This document shows, one piece after another, positions 16,693 to 25,700 of a stretch of 64,000 nt of DNA. The stretch spans positions 124,001-188,000 of the forward strand of contig NZ_JAZDRO010000001.1 in the NCBI RefSeq assembly GCF_036330325.1, read 5' to 3'. The notes below the pieces were generated by a model. It was not told the DNA's origin. It saw only the letters and a program-made list of their open reading frames with translations, and did no database searches. This stretch comes from Hyphobacterium marinum. Lineage in GTDB: Bacteria > Pseudomonadota > Alphaproteobacteria > Caulobacterales > Maricaulaceae. Every line of letters begins with the position of its first letter. Position 1 is the stretch's first letter. The position numbers and the translations under genes were made by a program.

Positions 16693-16824
16693 GGCTTGTA
16701 TCCTCGTGTCTGCGCTCCAGTCTCGAAGCTGGAGGCACCCGGTATCACGATCAAGGCGTCAGGTGAAAATTAACGCGTTTCTGTCAGGGTCCGACCCTGA
16801 AACCAGAAAGGAGGCGCGCATCCC

Positions 16825-17097
16825 ATGACCCGCTTTCTCATCTCCGACGCCAATCCCGGCGGCCGCAAGCTGGAGGACATCCTGCTTGATCTGCGCAGTG
16901 ACGTTCTGAAACGCTGCACCAAGATCGCCGAGGACCACCGCCCTGAGGCGCTCCATGTCCTCGCCAACAATGTGAAGGTGCTCGAACACCTTACCGCCGC
17001 GATTGAACTGGCCCAGGATTCCACCGTGCTCCTGGATCGTGCCTTCGGCCCGTCCGAAGCCCAGGATGGCGGTGCTCCCCGCATCGGGGTGGCGTAG
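16825..17097 (+). CDS. Small conserved-looking protein, function unknown
   Basis: This encodes 90 residues, predicted soluble and mainly helical: a short N-terminus (MTRFLISDANPGGRKLEDILLDLRSDVLKRC), then two helices around AEDHRPEALHVLANNVKVLEHLTAAIELAQDSTVLLDRAF. GAAAGGAGG lies 10 bases upstream, a good ribosome-binding site. Codon use is like that of the neighbours, which supports a real gene. No domain was recognised. It is followed by a 597-bp repeat-filled gap. Confidence 0.6.
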   Translation: MTRFLISDANPGGRKLEDILLDLRSDVLKRCTKIAEDHRPEALHVLANNVKVLEHLTAAIELAQDSTVLLDRAFGPSEAQDGGAPRIGVA

Positions 17098-17120
17098 GCA
17101 CCCTCCATACGTACAGATTT

Positions 17121-17188
17121 GCGTCATCACCCGGTTTATCCGGGTGATCTTGCATGGGAGATGCCCCGAATAATTCGGGGCATGACGC
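17121..17188. repeat. Double-hairpin repeat, family A copy 1
   Basis: The element runs from GCGTCAT to ATGACGC, so its ends are inverted copies. Inside are two hairpins: CACCCGG/CCGGGTG with loop TTTAT, and ATGCCCCGAAT/ATTCGGGGCAT with a one-base loop. Three other copies lie in this window at 33638, 33971 and 37001 (the last inverted). This copy has different stem bases from the others, but pairing is kept. It lies between two convergent genes. Confidence 0.85.
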
Positions 17189-17205
17189 TGACAAGAGCAC
17201 CTATT

Positions 17206-17352
17206 CTCCTTCCCCTTGATGGGGAAGGTGGCTGACGCGAAAGCGTCAGACGGAAGGGGTGGGTCACTCTCACCGTTTGATGTTTCTCACCCTCTCCGCC
17301 TCCCCCGGAACAGGTCCGGGATCGGCACCTCTCCCATCAAGGGAGAGGAGGA
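17206..17352. repeat. Intergenic palindromic repeat, family C (CCTCTCCC type)
   Basis: A mosaic of short inverted repeats: CTTCCCC TTGAT GGGGAAG, CTGACGC GAAA GCGTCAG, and a closing part ending CTCTCCC...GGGAGAGG. Related CCCTCCCC/GGGGAGGG arrays occur at 45407 and 62994. It is non-coding; the overlapping 66-codon ORF lies wholly inside the repeat. This type of element is common in intergenic DNA of alphaproteobacteria. Confidence 0.7.
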
Positions 17353-17377
17353 AGTGGCTTGGACTCTGATATGGCTG

Positions 17378-17511
17378 TCATCCCGGCTGCCCCGAAGGGT
17401 CAAGCCGGGACCTTGAACAGGGTAACCCGACGCCTCCCGGACGCGCGCAGCGCGGGCCGGGACCCAGATTGTCTTGGTTTGACCCCGGTCTTGGCTGCGC
17501 CAAACCGGGGG
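17378..17511. repeat. Intergenic repeat, family D (CCCGG type)
   Basis: The stretch contains ATCCCGGCT...AGCCGGGA, CCCGGACGCGCGCAGCGCGGGCCGGG and a closing half around CCCCGGT...ACCGGGG. Fragments of the same type occur at 33590-33622 and 45978-46086. It is non-coding. Together with the neighbouring A, B and C elements it fills the 597-bp gap between the small gene ending at 17097 and bioB. Confidence 0.6.
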
Positions 17512-17570
17512 GCATCAAATCAAGATATCCCGTTTTAGTGTCATGCTCTTGCTTGTCCGGAACGCACAAA

Positions 17571-17686
17571 CCCTTCTCATGCTGAGGTGCTTTCCGGCAG
17601 GAAAGCCTCGAAGCACGCGAGAGCCTGTCTTCCCATCCTTCGAGGCCCGCTAACGCGGGCACCTCAGGATGAGGGGTTTGCGTCGC
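17571..17686. repeat. Long inverted-repeat element, family B copy 1
   Basis: The outer arms CTCATGCTGAGGTGC and GCACCTCAGGATGAG enclose TTTCC...GGAAA and CTCGAAGC...TTCGAGG segments. A second near-full copy is at 33864-33965 and a half copy, inverted, at 36926-36970. It ends 8 bp before the bioB stop codon, where it could form a bidirectional stem at the end of the transcript. Confidence 0.8.
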
Positions 17687-17694
17687 TTGAACCC

Positions 17695-18672
17695 CTACTC
17701 CGCGGCTTCCAGTCCCAGCGCTTCGAACATGTCGAAATCGGCGTCGCGGTCCGGGTTGGGCGTGGTCAGCAATTCCTCACCGACGAAGATCGATCCGGCC
17801 CCGGCCAGAAAACACAGCGCCTGAAGCTCCCGGCTCATGGTCTCGCGGCCCGCCGACAGCCGCACCACCGAGTCCGGCATCATGATACGCGCCGCGGCGA
17901 TCGTGCGCACGAAATCGATCCCGTCGAGCGGTTCGGCATTGCCGAGCGGCGTACCCGGCACGGCAACAAGCCGGTTGATCGGCACGCTTTCGGGGTGCGG
18001 GTCGAGATTTGCGAGCTCGACCAACAGACCGATCCGGTCGGCCTCGCCCTCACCCATGCCGATAATACCGCCGCAGCAGACATGGATCCCGGCTGAACGG
18101 ACCTTCGAGAGCGTATCGAGCCGGTCCTCATAGGTCCGTGTGGTGATGACGTCGCCATAGTATTCGCGGCTGGTATCGAGATTGTGGTTGTAATAATCGA
18201 GCCCGGCCGACTTCAGCCGTTCTGCCTGACCGTCCTCGAGCATGCCCAGCGTAACGCAGGTCTCCAGCCCGAGCGATTTGACGCCTTCCACCATGGCGCA
18301 GACGGCGTCGACATCGCGGTCCTTCAAGGAACGCCAGGCGGCACCCATGCAGAAGCGCGTCGCGCCGCCATCCTTGGCCGCAGCCGCCGCCGTCATCACC
18401 GCGTCGAGCGGCATGAGTTTGGAGGCTTTCAGGCCGGTCTCGTGGAAGGCCGACTGGCTGCAATAACCGCAGTCCTCGGCACAGCCCCCGGTCTTGATGG
18501 ACAGCAGCTGGGACTTCTGGACCGAATTGGCCCGATGCTTGCGGCGATGGACGCCCTGCGCGGCGAAGACCAGATCGGAAAACGGTGCGCGGTAGATCGC
18601 TCCGGCTTCGGCCGGGGTCCAGCCCCGCCGTGGCCGGCTCAGCCGGTCGATATCGGAAAGTCCGTTGTCCAT
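17695..18672 (-). CDS. bioB: Biotin synthase BioB
   Basis: This encodes 325 residues from ATG 18672; a longer frame to 19011 is an antisense shadow of the VanZ-like gene. The radical-SAM cluster ligands are Cys64, Cys68 and Cys71 in GGCAEDCGYCSQ. Other blocks are FCMGAAWR, VCAMVEGVKSLGLETCVTLGML, YYNHNLDTSREYY, SAGIHVCCGGIIGMGE and RLSAGRETM, including ligands of the [2Fe-2S] cluster that donates sulfur to dethiobiotin. No other bio genes are adjacent. The start overlaps the divergent gene at 18671 by two bases, so its promoter must lie within that gene. A family B repeat ends just past the stop codon. Confidence 0.96.
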   Translation of the reverse strand: MDNGLSDIDRLSRPRRGWTPAEAGAIYRAPFSDLVFAAQGVHRRKHRANSVQKSQLLSIKTGGCAEDCGYCSQSAFHETGLKASKLMPLDAVMTAAAAAKDGGATRFCMGAAWRSLKDRDVDAVCAMVEGVKSLGLETCVTLGMLEDGQAERLKSAGLDYYNHNLDTSREYYGDVITTRTYEDRLDTLSKVRSAGIHVCCGGIIGMGEGEADRIGLLVELANLDPHPESVPINRLVAVPGTPLGNAEPLDGIDFVRTIAAARIMMPDSVVRLSAGRETMSRELQALCFLAGAGSIFVGEELLTTPNPDRDADFDMFEALGLEAAE

Positions 18673-19081
18673 GCGTCTGAAACTCCATGCCCGGCCGGAA
18701 CCTAGAAAGCGCTGGATGGCGCGGCAAGCGTCACGTCTCGCCTTTGCTGCCATTCTCGGTGTTGTCACCGTGATCGCCCTGACCCCGGCCCCGAATGCGC
18801 CACCGCGCCTTCTGGGGCTGGACAAGGCCGAGCATCTCGCCGCCTTCGCCGTGCTGGCCATATTCGCGCGCCTGTCCTGGCCGGACGTCCGCGCCTGGGG
18901 AATTGGTGTCGCGCTGCTGCTGTATGGCGGAATGATCGAGCTGGCGCAGGCCACGCCGGGCCTGATGCGGTCGCCCTCCCTGGCGGACCTCGCCGCAGAT
19001 GGAGCCGGCATCGTGCTTGGCCTCGCCAGCGTGACAATGGCCGCGCGCCTCGCGTCCCGATACGAAACGGCCCCGCGCTAG
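18671..19081 (+). CDS. VanZ-like small membrane protein
   Basis: This encodes 136 residues if the ATG at 18671 is used; a later ATG at 18716 gives MARQASRLAF and a more compact protein. Four hydrophobic segments are visible, with LLGLDKAEHLAAFAVLAIFARL, YGGMIELAQ and SLADLAADGAGIVLG. The D-K-x-x-H and E-x-x-Q...D motifs are typical of the VanZ-like family. VanZ confers low-level teicoplanin resistance in enterococci, but this short proteobacterial form is uncharacterised. The start overlaps the divergent bioB start. Confidence 0.75.
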   Translation: MRLKLHARPEPRKRWMARQASRLAFAAILGVVTVIALTPAPNAPPRLLGLDKAEHLAAFAVLAIFARLSWPDVRAWGIGVALLLYGGMIELAQATPGLMRSPSLADLAADGAGIVLGLASVTMAARLASRYETAPR

Positions 19082-19090
19082 GCGGGGCCG
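19068..19090 (-). terminator. Hairpin after the AGCS symporter gene
   Basis: CGGCCCCGC pairs perfectly with GCGGGGCCG around a 5-nt loop that holds the TAG stop of the VanZ-like gene. Read on the minus strand it lies 26 bases past the symporter stop and is followed by GTTTC, a weak U-tract. It may serve both convergent genes. Confidence 0.4.
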
Positions 19091-19115
19091 ATCCGGTTCA
19101 GTTCAGGACCGGTCT

Positions 19116-20645
19116 TTAGTCCTTGTTCTCGACCGTGCCCGGCGGCGGTTCGGTGCCCCAGGTGTCGCCATGGAAGTTCGGCGGTAACTCACCGGTCTTG
19201 TCGAAGCGGCGAGTCATCACGAATACGACGCCCGACAGTAGCAGCAACGCCACGACGTTCGGCAGAAGCATGGTCGCGTTGGCGATGTCGCCAAACCGCC
19301 AGAGCCCGTCGACATTGGTCACCAGCGTTCCCGCGAAAGCCACACCGACCCAGAGATAACGGAAGGGCTTGGCCGCCCAGTCGCCGGTCAGATAGGTGAT
19401 CGACTGCTCGGCGTAATAGGACCAGCCGATAATGGTGGTGAAGGCGAAAAGCGCCTGTGCCGCCAGGACGACCCAGGCCCCGCCGATCATGCCTTCGGAA
19501 TAGGCCGCCGTGGTGATGGCCGACGCTTCGAGATCAGCCGATTGCCAGGCATAGGACACCACACCGCCTGCAGACGGGTAGGCCCCTTCGACCACGAGAA
19601 TGACCAGCGCCGTCATTGTGCAGATGACGATCGTGTCCAGGAACACGCCGAGCATGGCGATTTCGCCCTGCTTGACCGGGTTCTTCGTCTGCGCCGCCGC
19701 GTGGGCGATCGGGGCGGAACCCTGACCGGCCTCGTTGGAGAAAAGGCCGCGCGCCACACCGGCGCGGATCGCCGCCAGAACCCCGTACCCGGCAAGGCCG
19801 CCGGCGGCTTCACGCAAGCCGAAGGCATGCTCGAAAATCTGGGCGAAGGCACCCGGAATGTGGTCGGCATGCGTCAGCAGCACATAGAGCGCGGCCAGGA
19901 TGTAGGCGAGTGCCATGAAGGGGATGATCTTGCCCGCGACATTACCGATCGACTTGATGCCGCCAATGATGACGATGAAGACCAGCGCGGCGAGCACAAG
20001 CCCGACCGCCCAGTTCGGAATGTTCAGGCCGAGCGAGGTGCCGGCCTCGACCGCGGACTGTGTCACGGAATTGGCCTGGATGGCGCCGCCGGTAGCAATG
20101 GCTGACAGGATCGTGCCCAGGCAGAAGAGGATGGCGAGCCAGCCCCAGCCTTTCCCCAGGCCATTCTTGATGTAGTACATCGGCCCGCCGTGGAAATGCC
20201 CGTCGGGGTGCTTTTCCCGGAAGCGCACGGCAAGGCTGGACTCGGCATAGGCCGCTGCCATGCCGAAAAGCGCGGTCACCCACATCCAGAAGATTGCACC
20301 CGGCCCGCCCAGCGTGATCGCTGTCGCCACACCGGCGAGATTACCCGTCCCGACCTGGCCGGACAGGGCGGTGGACAGGGCGTTCCAGGGCGTGATCTCG
20401 CCCTCGCCGGTCGCCTTGCGTCCGCCCCACAGCTCCCCGAAGGCCGGGAACAGGCGAAGCAGCGGGCGGAAGCCCAGCATGATCATGAAATAGAGGCCCG
20501 TCCCCAGAAGGGCGATAACAATAATACCGACCGGCATGATCCGGTTGGGAATGTCTTCACCTGTTTCCGGATCAACGACCGTCCCCCAGGTGCCACCCCA
20601 GAGAAAATCCGCGACTGTCGTCGCGCCATCAAAAAAGCCTTCCAT
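19116..20645 (-). CDS. Alanine or glycine:cation symporter (AGCS family)
   Basis: This encodes 509 residues from ATG 20645, preceded by GGGGAGA. Around ten transmembrane helices are visible. Family signatures are LSGQVGTGNLAGVATAITLGGPGAIFWMW, ESSLAVRFREKHPDGHFHGGPMYYI, FSNEAGQGSAPIAHAAAQTKNPVKQG and FAFTTIIGWSYYAEQS. The transporter moves alanine or glycine inward with Na+ or H+. The C-terminus is a short hydrophilic cytoplasmic tail. It diverges from the S41 protease gene with about 165 bp between, which should hold both promoters. No glycine riboswitch was recognised. Confidence 0.92.
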   Translation of the reverse strand: MEGFFDGATTVADFLWGGTWGTVVDPETGEDIPNRIMPVGIIVIALLGTGLYFMIMLGFRPLLRLFPAFGELWGGRKATGEGEITPWNALSTALSGQVGTGNLAGVATAITLGGPGAIFWMWVTALFGMAAAYAESSLAVRFREKHPDGHFHGGPMYYIKNGLGKGWGWLAILFCLGTILSAIATGGAIQANSVTQSAVEAGTSLGLNIPNWAVGLVLAALVFIVIIGGIKSIGNVAGKIIPFMALAYILAALYVLLTHADHIPGAFAQIFEHAFGLREAAGGLAGYGVLAAIRAGVARGLFSNEAGQGSAPIAHAAAQTKNPVKQGEIAMLGVFLDTIVICTMTALVILVVEGAYPSAGGVVSYAWQSADLEASAITTAAYSEGMIGGAWVVLAAQALFAFTTIIGWSYYAEQSITYLTGDWAAKPFRYLWVGVAFAGTLVTNVDGLWRFGDIANATMLLPNVVALLLLSGVVFVMTRRFDKTGELPPNFHGDTWGTEPPPGTVENKD

Positions 20646-20810
20646 AAGTCTCCCCGACTCTTCTCTAGCTGGCGCGCAGCCTAGAAGCCTCACCCCCGGA
20701 CGCAAATTGTTTTTCGGTTTGATGACGGCCGCGTTGCGCCTTTGTAACGCCTCATCGCGACCGGTGCAGGCTAGACTCGGCCTTCATCAACCGACCGGAG
20801 GGACCGAGCG

Positions 20811-22121
20811 ATGATCCGACTATTCCATGCCATTGCGGCCTGTGCCGCCCTGCTTGTTTCGCCCCTGGCGCTGGCCCAGGACAATCCGGCGCAATCTGCC
20901 GAGAGCCGTGCCCGGACTGTCAATGACGCGGCGCGCCTGATCGAGGAGAATTTCTACGATACAGATCGCGGTGCGGAAATCGCAGCGGGGCTGCGCGCAG
21001 CCCTCGCCGCAGGTGACTTCGATGGGGCCGGTGATGCGGCGTCGCTTGCTGATGCCCTGACCGCGCACCTGCGCCCGCAGGACAACCACTTCTCTGTGCG
21101 TTATGTGGGTCCGCCGCCCGAAGGTCCCGGCGATGGAGATGGCGGCGAGGACGACGGAATTGATATTGGCGCGCTGGCGCGGGTGAATTTCGGATTCCAG
21201 GACGTCGCCATTCTGCCGGGTAATGTCGGCTATATCGATCTGCACCAGTTCGCTCCCGCCCAGATCGCCGGAGATACGGCACTGGCCGCACTGAATTTCG
21301 TGGAGAACACCGACGCGGTCATCTTCGACATGCGGAGCAATTCGGGCGGCGCGCCGTCGATGGTGCAATTCCTGATCAGCCATTTTCTCGATCCGGTCGA
21401 CCAGCGCCCGATCAACACCTTTGTCTCGAGCGAGCGGGAGTATCCGTCCGAGCTGATGTCGCTGGCCTGGTTGCCGGGCGAGGCACGCCCGGACGTCCCG
21501 CTCTATGTGCTGACCAGCAGCCGAACCGGGTCGGCCGGCGAAGCCTTCCCTTATCATCTGCAAGCCATGGAACGCGCCACGATTGTCGGAGAAACGACCT
21601 ATGGCGCGGGCAATCCGGGCGGCTTCTTCCCGGCCGGGGACGGGTTTGCCGTCTTCGTCTCGACCGGATCGGCGCGCAATCCGATTACCGGGACGAATTG
21701 GGAAGGCACCGGCGTCATTCCCGATGTCGATGTTCCGGCCGCCGAGGCGCTCGATGCTGCGCTGGCGCTGGCCTATGAGGCGATCCTGGAAACCGCCGAA
21801 AATGCTGACCAGCGCCGCAGTGTGGAATGGGCGCTCGAAGCCGCGCGGGCCAGGGCCAATCCCTTGCCACCTTTGCCTGAGAATGCCGACACACTGACCG
21901 GCACTTACGGGCCGCGCGAGATTTTCATCGAGAACGGCGCGCTCCACTACCGCCGAGGCGAACAGGGCGGCCGCCGGTTGACCCCGCTTGGCCCGGACCG
22001 GTTTGCCCTGGAAGGCCTGGACGATGCCCGCCTGACCTTTCAGCGCAATGCCTCGGGCGATGTGGTGTCGCTGACCCTTGAACAACTGGGTGGCCCGCCC
22101 AGCCTGTCGCGGCGGGACTAG
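20811..22121 (+). CDS. Secreted S41 family peptidase (IRBP-like)
   Basis: This encodes 436 residues with a Sec signal (MIRLFHAIAACAALLVSPLALAQ). GGAGG lies 8 bases before the start. The N-terminal helical domain (residues ~35-85) is of the interphotoreceptor-retinoid-binding type: ARLIEENFYD, LADALTAHL. The peptidase core has GNVGYIDLHQF, AVIFDMRSNSGGAPSM, LTSSRTGSAGEAFPY with nucleophile Ser241, and GETTYGAGNPGGFFPAG. The position of the catalytic Lys in CtpA-type enzymes is not Lys here, so a tricorn/IRBP-like catalytic set is more likely. It has no PDZ domain. The substrate is unknown. The TAG stop shares CTAG with the convergent lipoprotein gene. Confidence 0.85.
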   Translation: MIRLFHAIAACAALLVSPLALAQDNPAQSAESRARTVNDAARLIEENFYDTDRGAEIAAGLRAALAAGDFDGAGDAASLADALTAHLRPQDNHFSVRYVGPPPEGPGDGDGGEDDGIDIGALARVNFGFQDVAILPGNVGYIDLHQFAPAQIAGDTALAALNFVENTDAVIFDMRSNSGGAPSMVQFLISHFLDPVDQRPINTFVSSEREYPSELMSLAWLPGEARPDVPLYVLTSSRTGSAGEAFPYHLQAMERATIVGETTYGAGNPGGFFPAGDGFAVFVSTGSARNPITGTNWEGTGVIPDVDVPAAEALDAALALAYEAILETAENADQRRSVEWALEAARARANPLPPLPENADTLTGTYGPREIFIENGALHYRRGEQGGRRLTPLGPDRFALEGLDDARLTFQRNASGDVVSLTLEQLGGPPSLSRRD

Positions 22122-22687
22122 GTCTCGTCCGGCGTGACCGACTCGATCGCGAAGACGCCCCAGACCCAGTCATCGTCAGTCTGACCGGCCAGATCGGGGT
22201 CCGTGCCGCGCGGCCAGACCAGCAGGGCCGGGCCGTAGCCGCCGATCCCGAGCCACTCGCCGTCGGCGCGAATGGCGAGGATGACGTCATGGGCCATAAC
22301 CTGTTCGAGCGGAATGGTGCGCTGATACCCGTCGAGCGCGGTCACGGTCAGGTGCGTGCCCTGCGGCCCGGCAATCGCCAGCACGTCGCGCAGGAGCGGG
22401 CCGGAAAAGCGGCGTTCATCACCGCCCATGGGGAAATCGACGCGGATCTCGTGCTGATCGAGGGAGGCGAGGCTGGCCGTCGAGAAAACGCAGGCCGAGC
22501 CGAACTCGATGCCATAGGCGAAGAAGAGCGGCTCCAGGGCGGCCTGCGACGGCCCGCGATCAACCGTTTCGATGTCGCCATAGAGGGTCAACACTGCGCC
22601 GGTGGGCGCATCCCTGCCGCCGCCAGTTGCCGGTGAGCAGGCTGCCAAAACGCCCGCCCATAACAGGATCACTACCGTCCGGATCAT
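22118..22687 (-). CDS. Lipoprotein with molybdopterin-oxidoreductase-like domain lacking Cys ligand
   Basis: This encodes 189 residues. The N-terminus MIRTVVILLWAGVLAACSP has a lipobox (LAAC), so it is a probable lipoprotein. The domain that follows has FSGPLLRDVLAIAG, VTALDGYQRTIPLEQV, DVILAIRADGEWLGIGGYGPALLVWPRG and WVWGVFAIESV. These match the C-terminal part of the sulfite-oxidase-like molybdopterin-binding fold found in short proteobacterial proteins. The Mo-binding Cys segment of true enzymes is missing, so it is unlikely to hold Moco as MsrP does. It may bind a ligand or act as an assembly partner. It converges on the S41 gene with a CTAG overlap. Confidence 0.7.
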   Translation of the reverse strand: MIRTVVILLWAGVLAACSPATGGGRDAPTGAVLTLYGDIETVDRGPSQAALEPLFFAYGIEFGSACVFSTASLASLDQHEIRVDFPMGGDERRFSGPLLRDVLAIAGPQGTHLTVTALDGYQRTIPLEQVMAHDVILAIRADGEWLGIGGYGPALLVWPRGTDPDLAGQTDDDWVWGVFAIESVTPDET

Positions 22688-22746
22688 GTCCGCCCCTCTG
22701 CTCCGATAGCCAGGAGTTTAGGCCCGGCCACCCCGCATGGCGAGCC

Positions 22747-25700
22747 TCAGCGCGTCACTCGCCAGCCCCGGTCTCCGTTCGCAAGAATGAGCGCGGGTGA
22801 CTCCTGGTCGTTCGCCGCCGGATCGAGGATCGCGGTGTATCTGCCTTGCAATGCGCAGCCCGACAGGCTGACTCCCCCCGTGCGCAGACCCGCCGCACCG
22901 TCCGGCGACCGGGTGGCGCTGCCCGTCGCGCTGCAGCCGAGGTACGACCCCGCGATCGTGCCATCGGACGCTACCGTGATCCCGTCATAGCTGCCGGCAA
23001 GGCCTGACCAGTCCGATTCCGTGGTCGAACGGTCGTCGCGCACGCCCCAGAAGGTTCCGGGCTGGTCGGCGAGCGCATCGCCGAGACGGATCGTGCCGGA
23101 GAGCAGGGCCACGCCTGCTGCGCCACCGGTCGTGAAGACCACCGTGCCGTCCGGTCCGGGCTGCGCCGTGACATCAATCAGCCTTGCCATGCCGCCGCTT
23201 GCCAGCACGGCGCGTCCATTGCCCAGCACGTGCAGCGAGCCGCGCTCGAGACTCGGCCAGTCGCCTGTGTCCTGCCGCACGAGGATCGACCAGCGCCCAG
23301 CGAGCACCGTTTCGGCGATGTCGGAGGACGGTGCAGGAGAGGTGACCGCCGCGCTGGTGACGGAGCGGATGACATTGTCCTCGCTGCGAAAGCGCAGGAA
23401 AACCCGCGCATTGGCCGGATCAAAGGGAATGGAAGCCCCCTCGTCGACGCGCACAAAGACGGCAAAGAGCTTGGCCTCAGAGGCGATCACGGAGGTGACC
23501 GATGCCGAACGGGGTGCCAGGCAAACGCCAATACTGTTGGTTTCGCAAACCGTCACTGTGAGCGGCAGACTTGCCGTCCCGGTGTCCGGAAAGACGGTGA
23601 TGGTTGCTGCGCCGGGGCCACTGACCCCATCGCCCGCACCGATATTGATCGCCGCCGCGGATAGAATGCCGACCCGGTTGCCCGAGGCCGGGACCCGGAT
23701 CACACCGTCCCCGGACTGCGTCGCTGCAATCGACAGGATGTCGGGAACCGGGGCCGCGCCGATCGAGAGCAGAACCGAATTCACCCCGTCAATCGGAGCC
23801 AGGGTCGCATTGTCGCAGACAATGGCGGGCTGGAAGACATAGCCGCCGTCGCCGGTCGCCGTTTGCGGCGTCATCGCCAGGATGAAGCTCAACGTCTGAC
23901 CGTTGGTCAGGTCAAAGCGCGGATCGGCCGGACCGGTGGGCTGATTCGATCCGTCGAGCATGCGGTAGGAAAAGGCGAAAGGCGGCGTGCCGGGAGCCGT
24001 GACCCGGCAGTCCTGTGCCGGGGTCGTCGCCCGGCTGACCACCGACAGGAAGGCCGTGATATCGGGGCCGCCAACATAGCCGGAGCGCGCGCCCGGCAGG
24101 GTCGCCGCGACGATCCGTCCGTCGGGCGGGCTGGCCAGCTCGAAACGGGCATCGGCGCTCACGTCGCCGCCCAGATCGACCTGGCAGGTCCCTGACTGGC
24201 CGGTACACGGCCCGCTGGTCCACTGGTCGAAGACCGAGCCCGCGGCCGGAGTTGCGGTCAGGACGACCGACAGGCCGGCGTCGTATTCCTCGCTACAGTC
24301 ATTGCCGCCATCACCGCAGGTGATGCCGCCGGGCGCGCTGGTCACCTGACCGGTGCCCAGACCGCTCGTGCTGACGGTCAGGACGTCACTAAGGCCCGTC
24401 ACCGTGATCCGCGCCGTAGCCGTGCCCGACGCACCATTGGCGTCTGTGACGGTAAAGGTGAAGGTATCAAGCTGGCTTTGCCCGTCATTGAGATTGTCGA
24501 ACGCGCCACGCGGATCGTAGGTGAGCTGGCCAGCGGCCAGCGCCACGCTGCCCTGCGTCCCCGTCGCGTCGAAGGCCGTGATCGTGTGCGTGTCGCCGCT
24601 GTCCGGATCGGCAACACCGCCAAGTACAGCCGCCGTGATATCGGCTGGTACGCTGTCCTCGCTGACCGTACCGAAGACATCGCCCGGAACGGGCGCGTCA
24701 TTGGCTCCGTTGACGGTGACGGTCATCGTCCCTACGGCAGAAAGCCCGCCTGGGTCGGAGACTGTGTAGGTAAAGACATCCGTCGTGCTCTGGCCCTGTG
24801 CCAGGCCCTCGAATGCGCCATTCGGTCCATAGGTCACGGTTCCGGCATTGAACACGGCCTGACCCTGCGTTCCGGTCGTGTTGATCGCCGTCACGGCCAG
24901 CTGGGCCGTCTCGCCCGTGTCCGGGTCGGTGTCCCCGTCCAGCAGCGTGGCCGTGACATTGGCGGCGGCCGCGTCCTCGCCCACGCTCAGCGTGTCATTG
25001 TCCGCCGACGGTGCGTCATTCACGCCGGTGACCGTGACAGTCACGTTGGCCGTATCGGTCAGCGAACCATCGCTGATCGTGTAGGTGAAATTGTCACTCC
25101 CGGTCGTACCGCCGGGCAGGGCAATGGCGAAGGGGGCCGCGGTGGGGTCATACGTCAGGTCGCTGCCCAGCGAGACCACCGCGCCCGAGGGGAGTGTCAC
25201 AGGGCCGGCCAGCGGCCCCGTGATGGGTCCTGCGCCGGAAAAGTCGGCGTCCGCCGAGATCGCCGTACCGTTGACCGCTGTAATCGTCAGGGGGTCCCCA
25301 TCCGCGTCCGTGTCATTGGCGAGAACCGGGAGCGGTGACGACGTACTCGCCGGGATCGGCGGATAGGTGAACACACGGGCGAGAATCTGGCTGGTCGCGC
25401 CTTCGGAGCTGCGAAATGCGACGACAAAACCATTGCCTGCCAGCGGTGCGACGCGCGAGCGGCCCTGATCCCCGGCGGTCGTCGCATTGACAGCAAGCTC
25501 TGCCGACCCGGCTCCAGCGGCATCAAAGACGCGCGCGCGGACGCCGTATCCATCCGGATCGTCGGTTGTCGTTCCATTGGAACTCCAGCTCGCAACAAAT
25601 CCCCCGTTGCTCAACGGGGCGAGATCGACGTCTATCTGTTGTGTGGCTGTTGCGACGTTGACCGTGAATTCGGTCCCCACAGGACTACCCGCAGAATCGT

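Noticed and set aside
17208..17662. Short ORFs of 66 and 94 codons in the 17.2-17.7 kb gap
   Set aside because: They lie entirely inside repeat elements and read palindromic DNA in both directions.
20646..20810. Possible glycine riboswitch before the AGCS symporter
   Set aside because: No glycine-aptamer core was recognised; the region is better read as a divergent promoter space.
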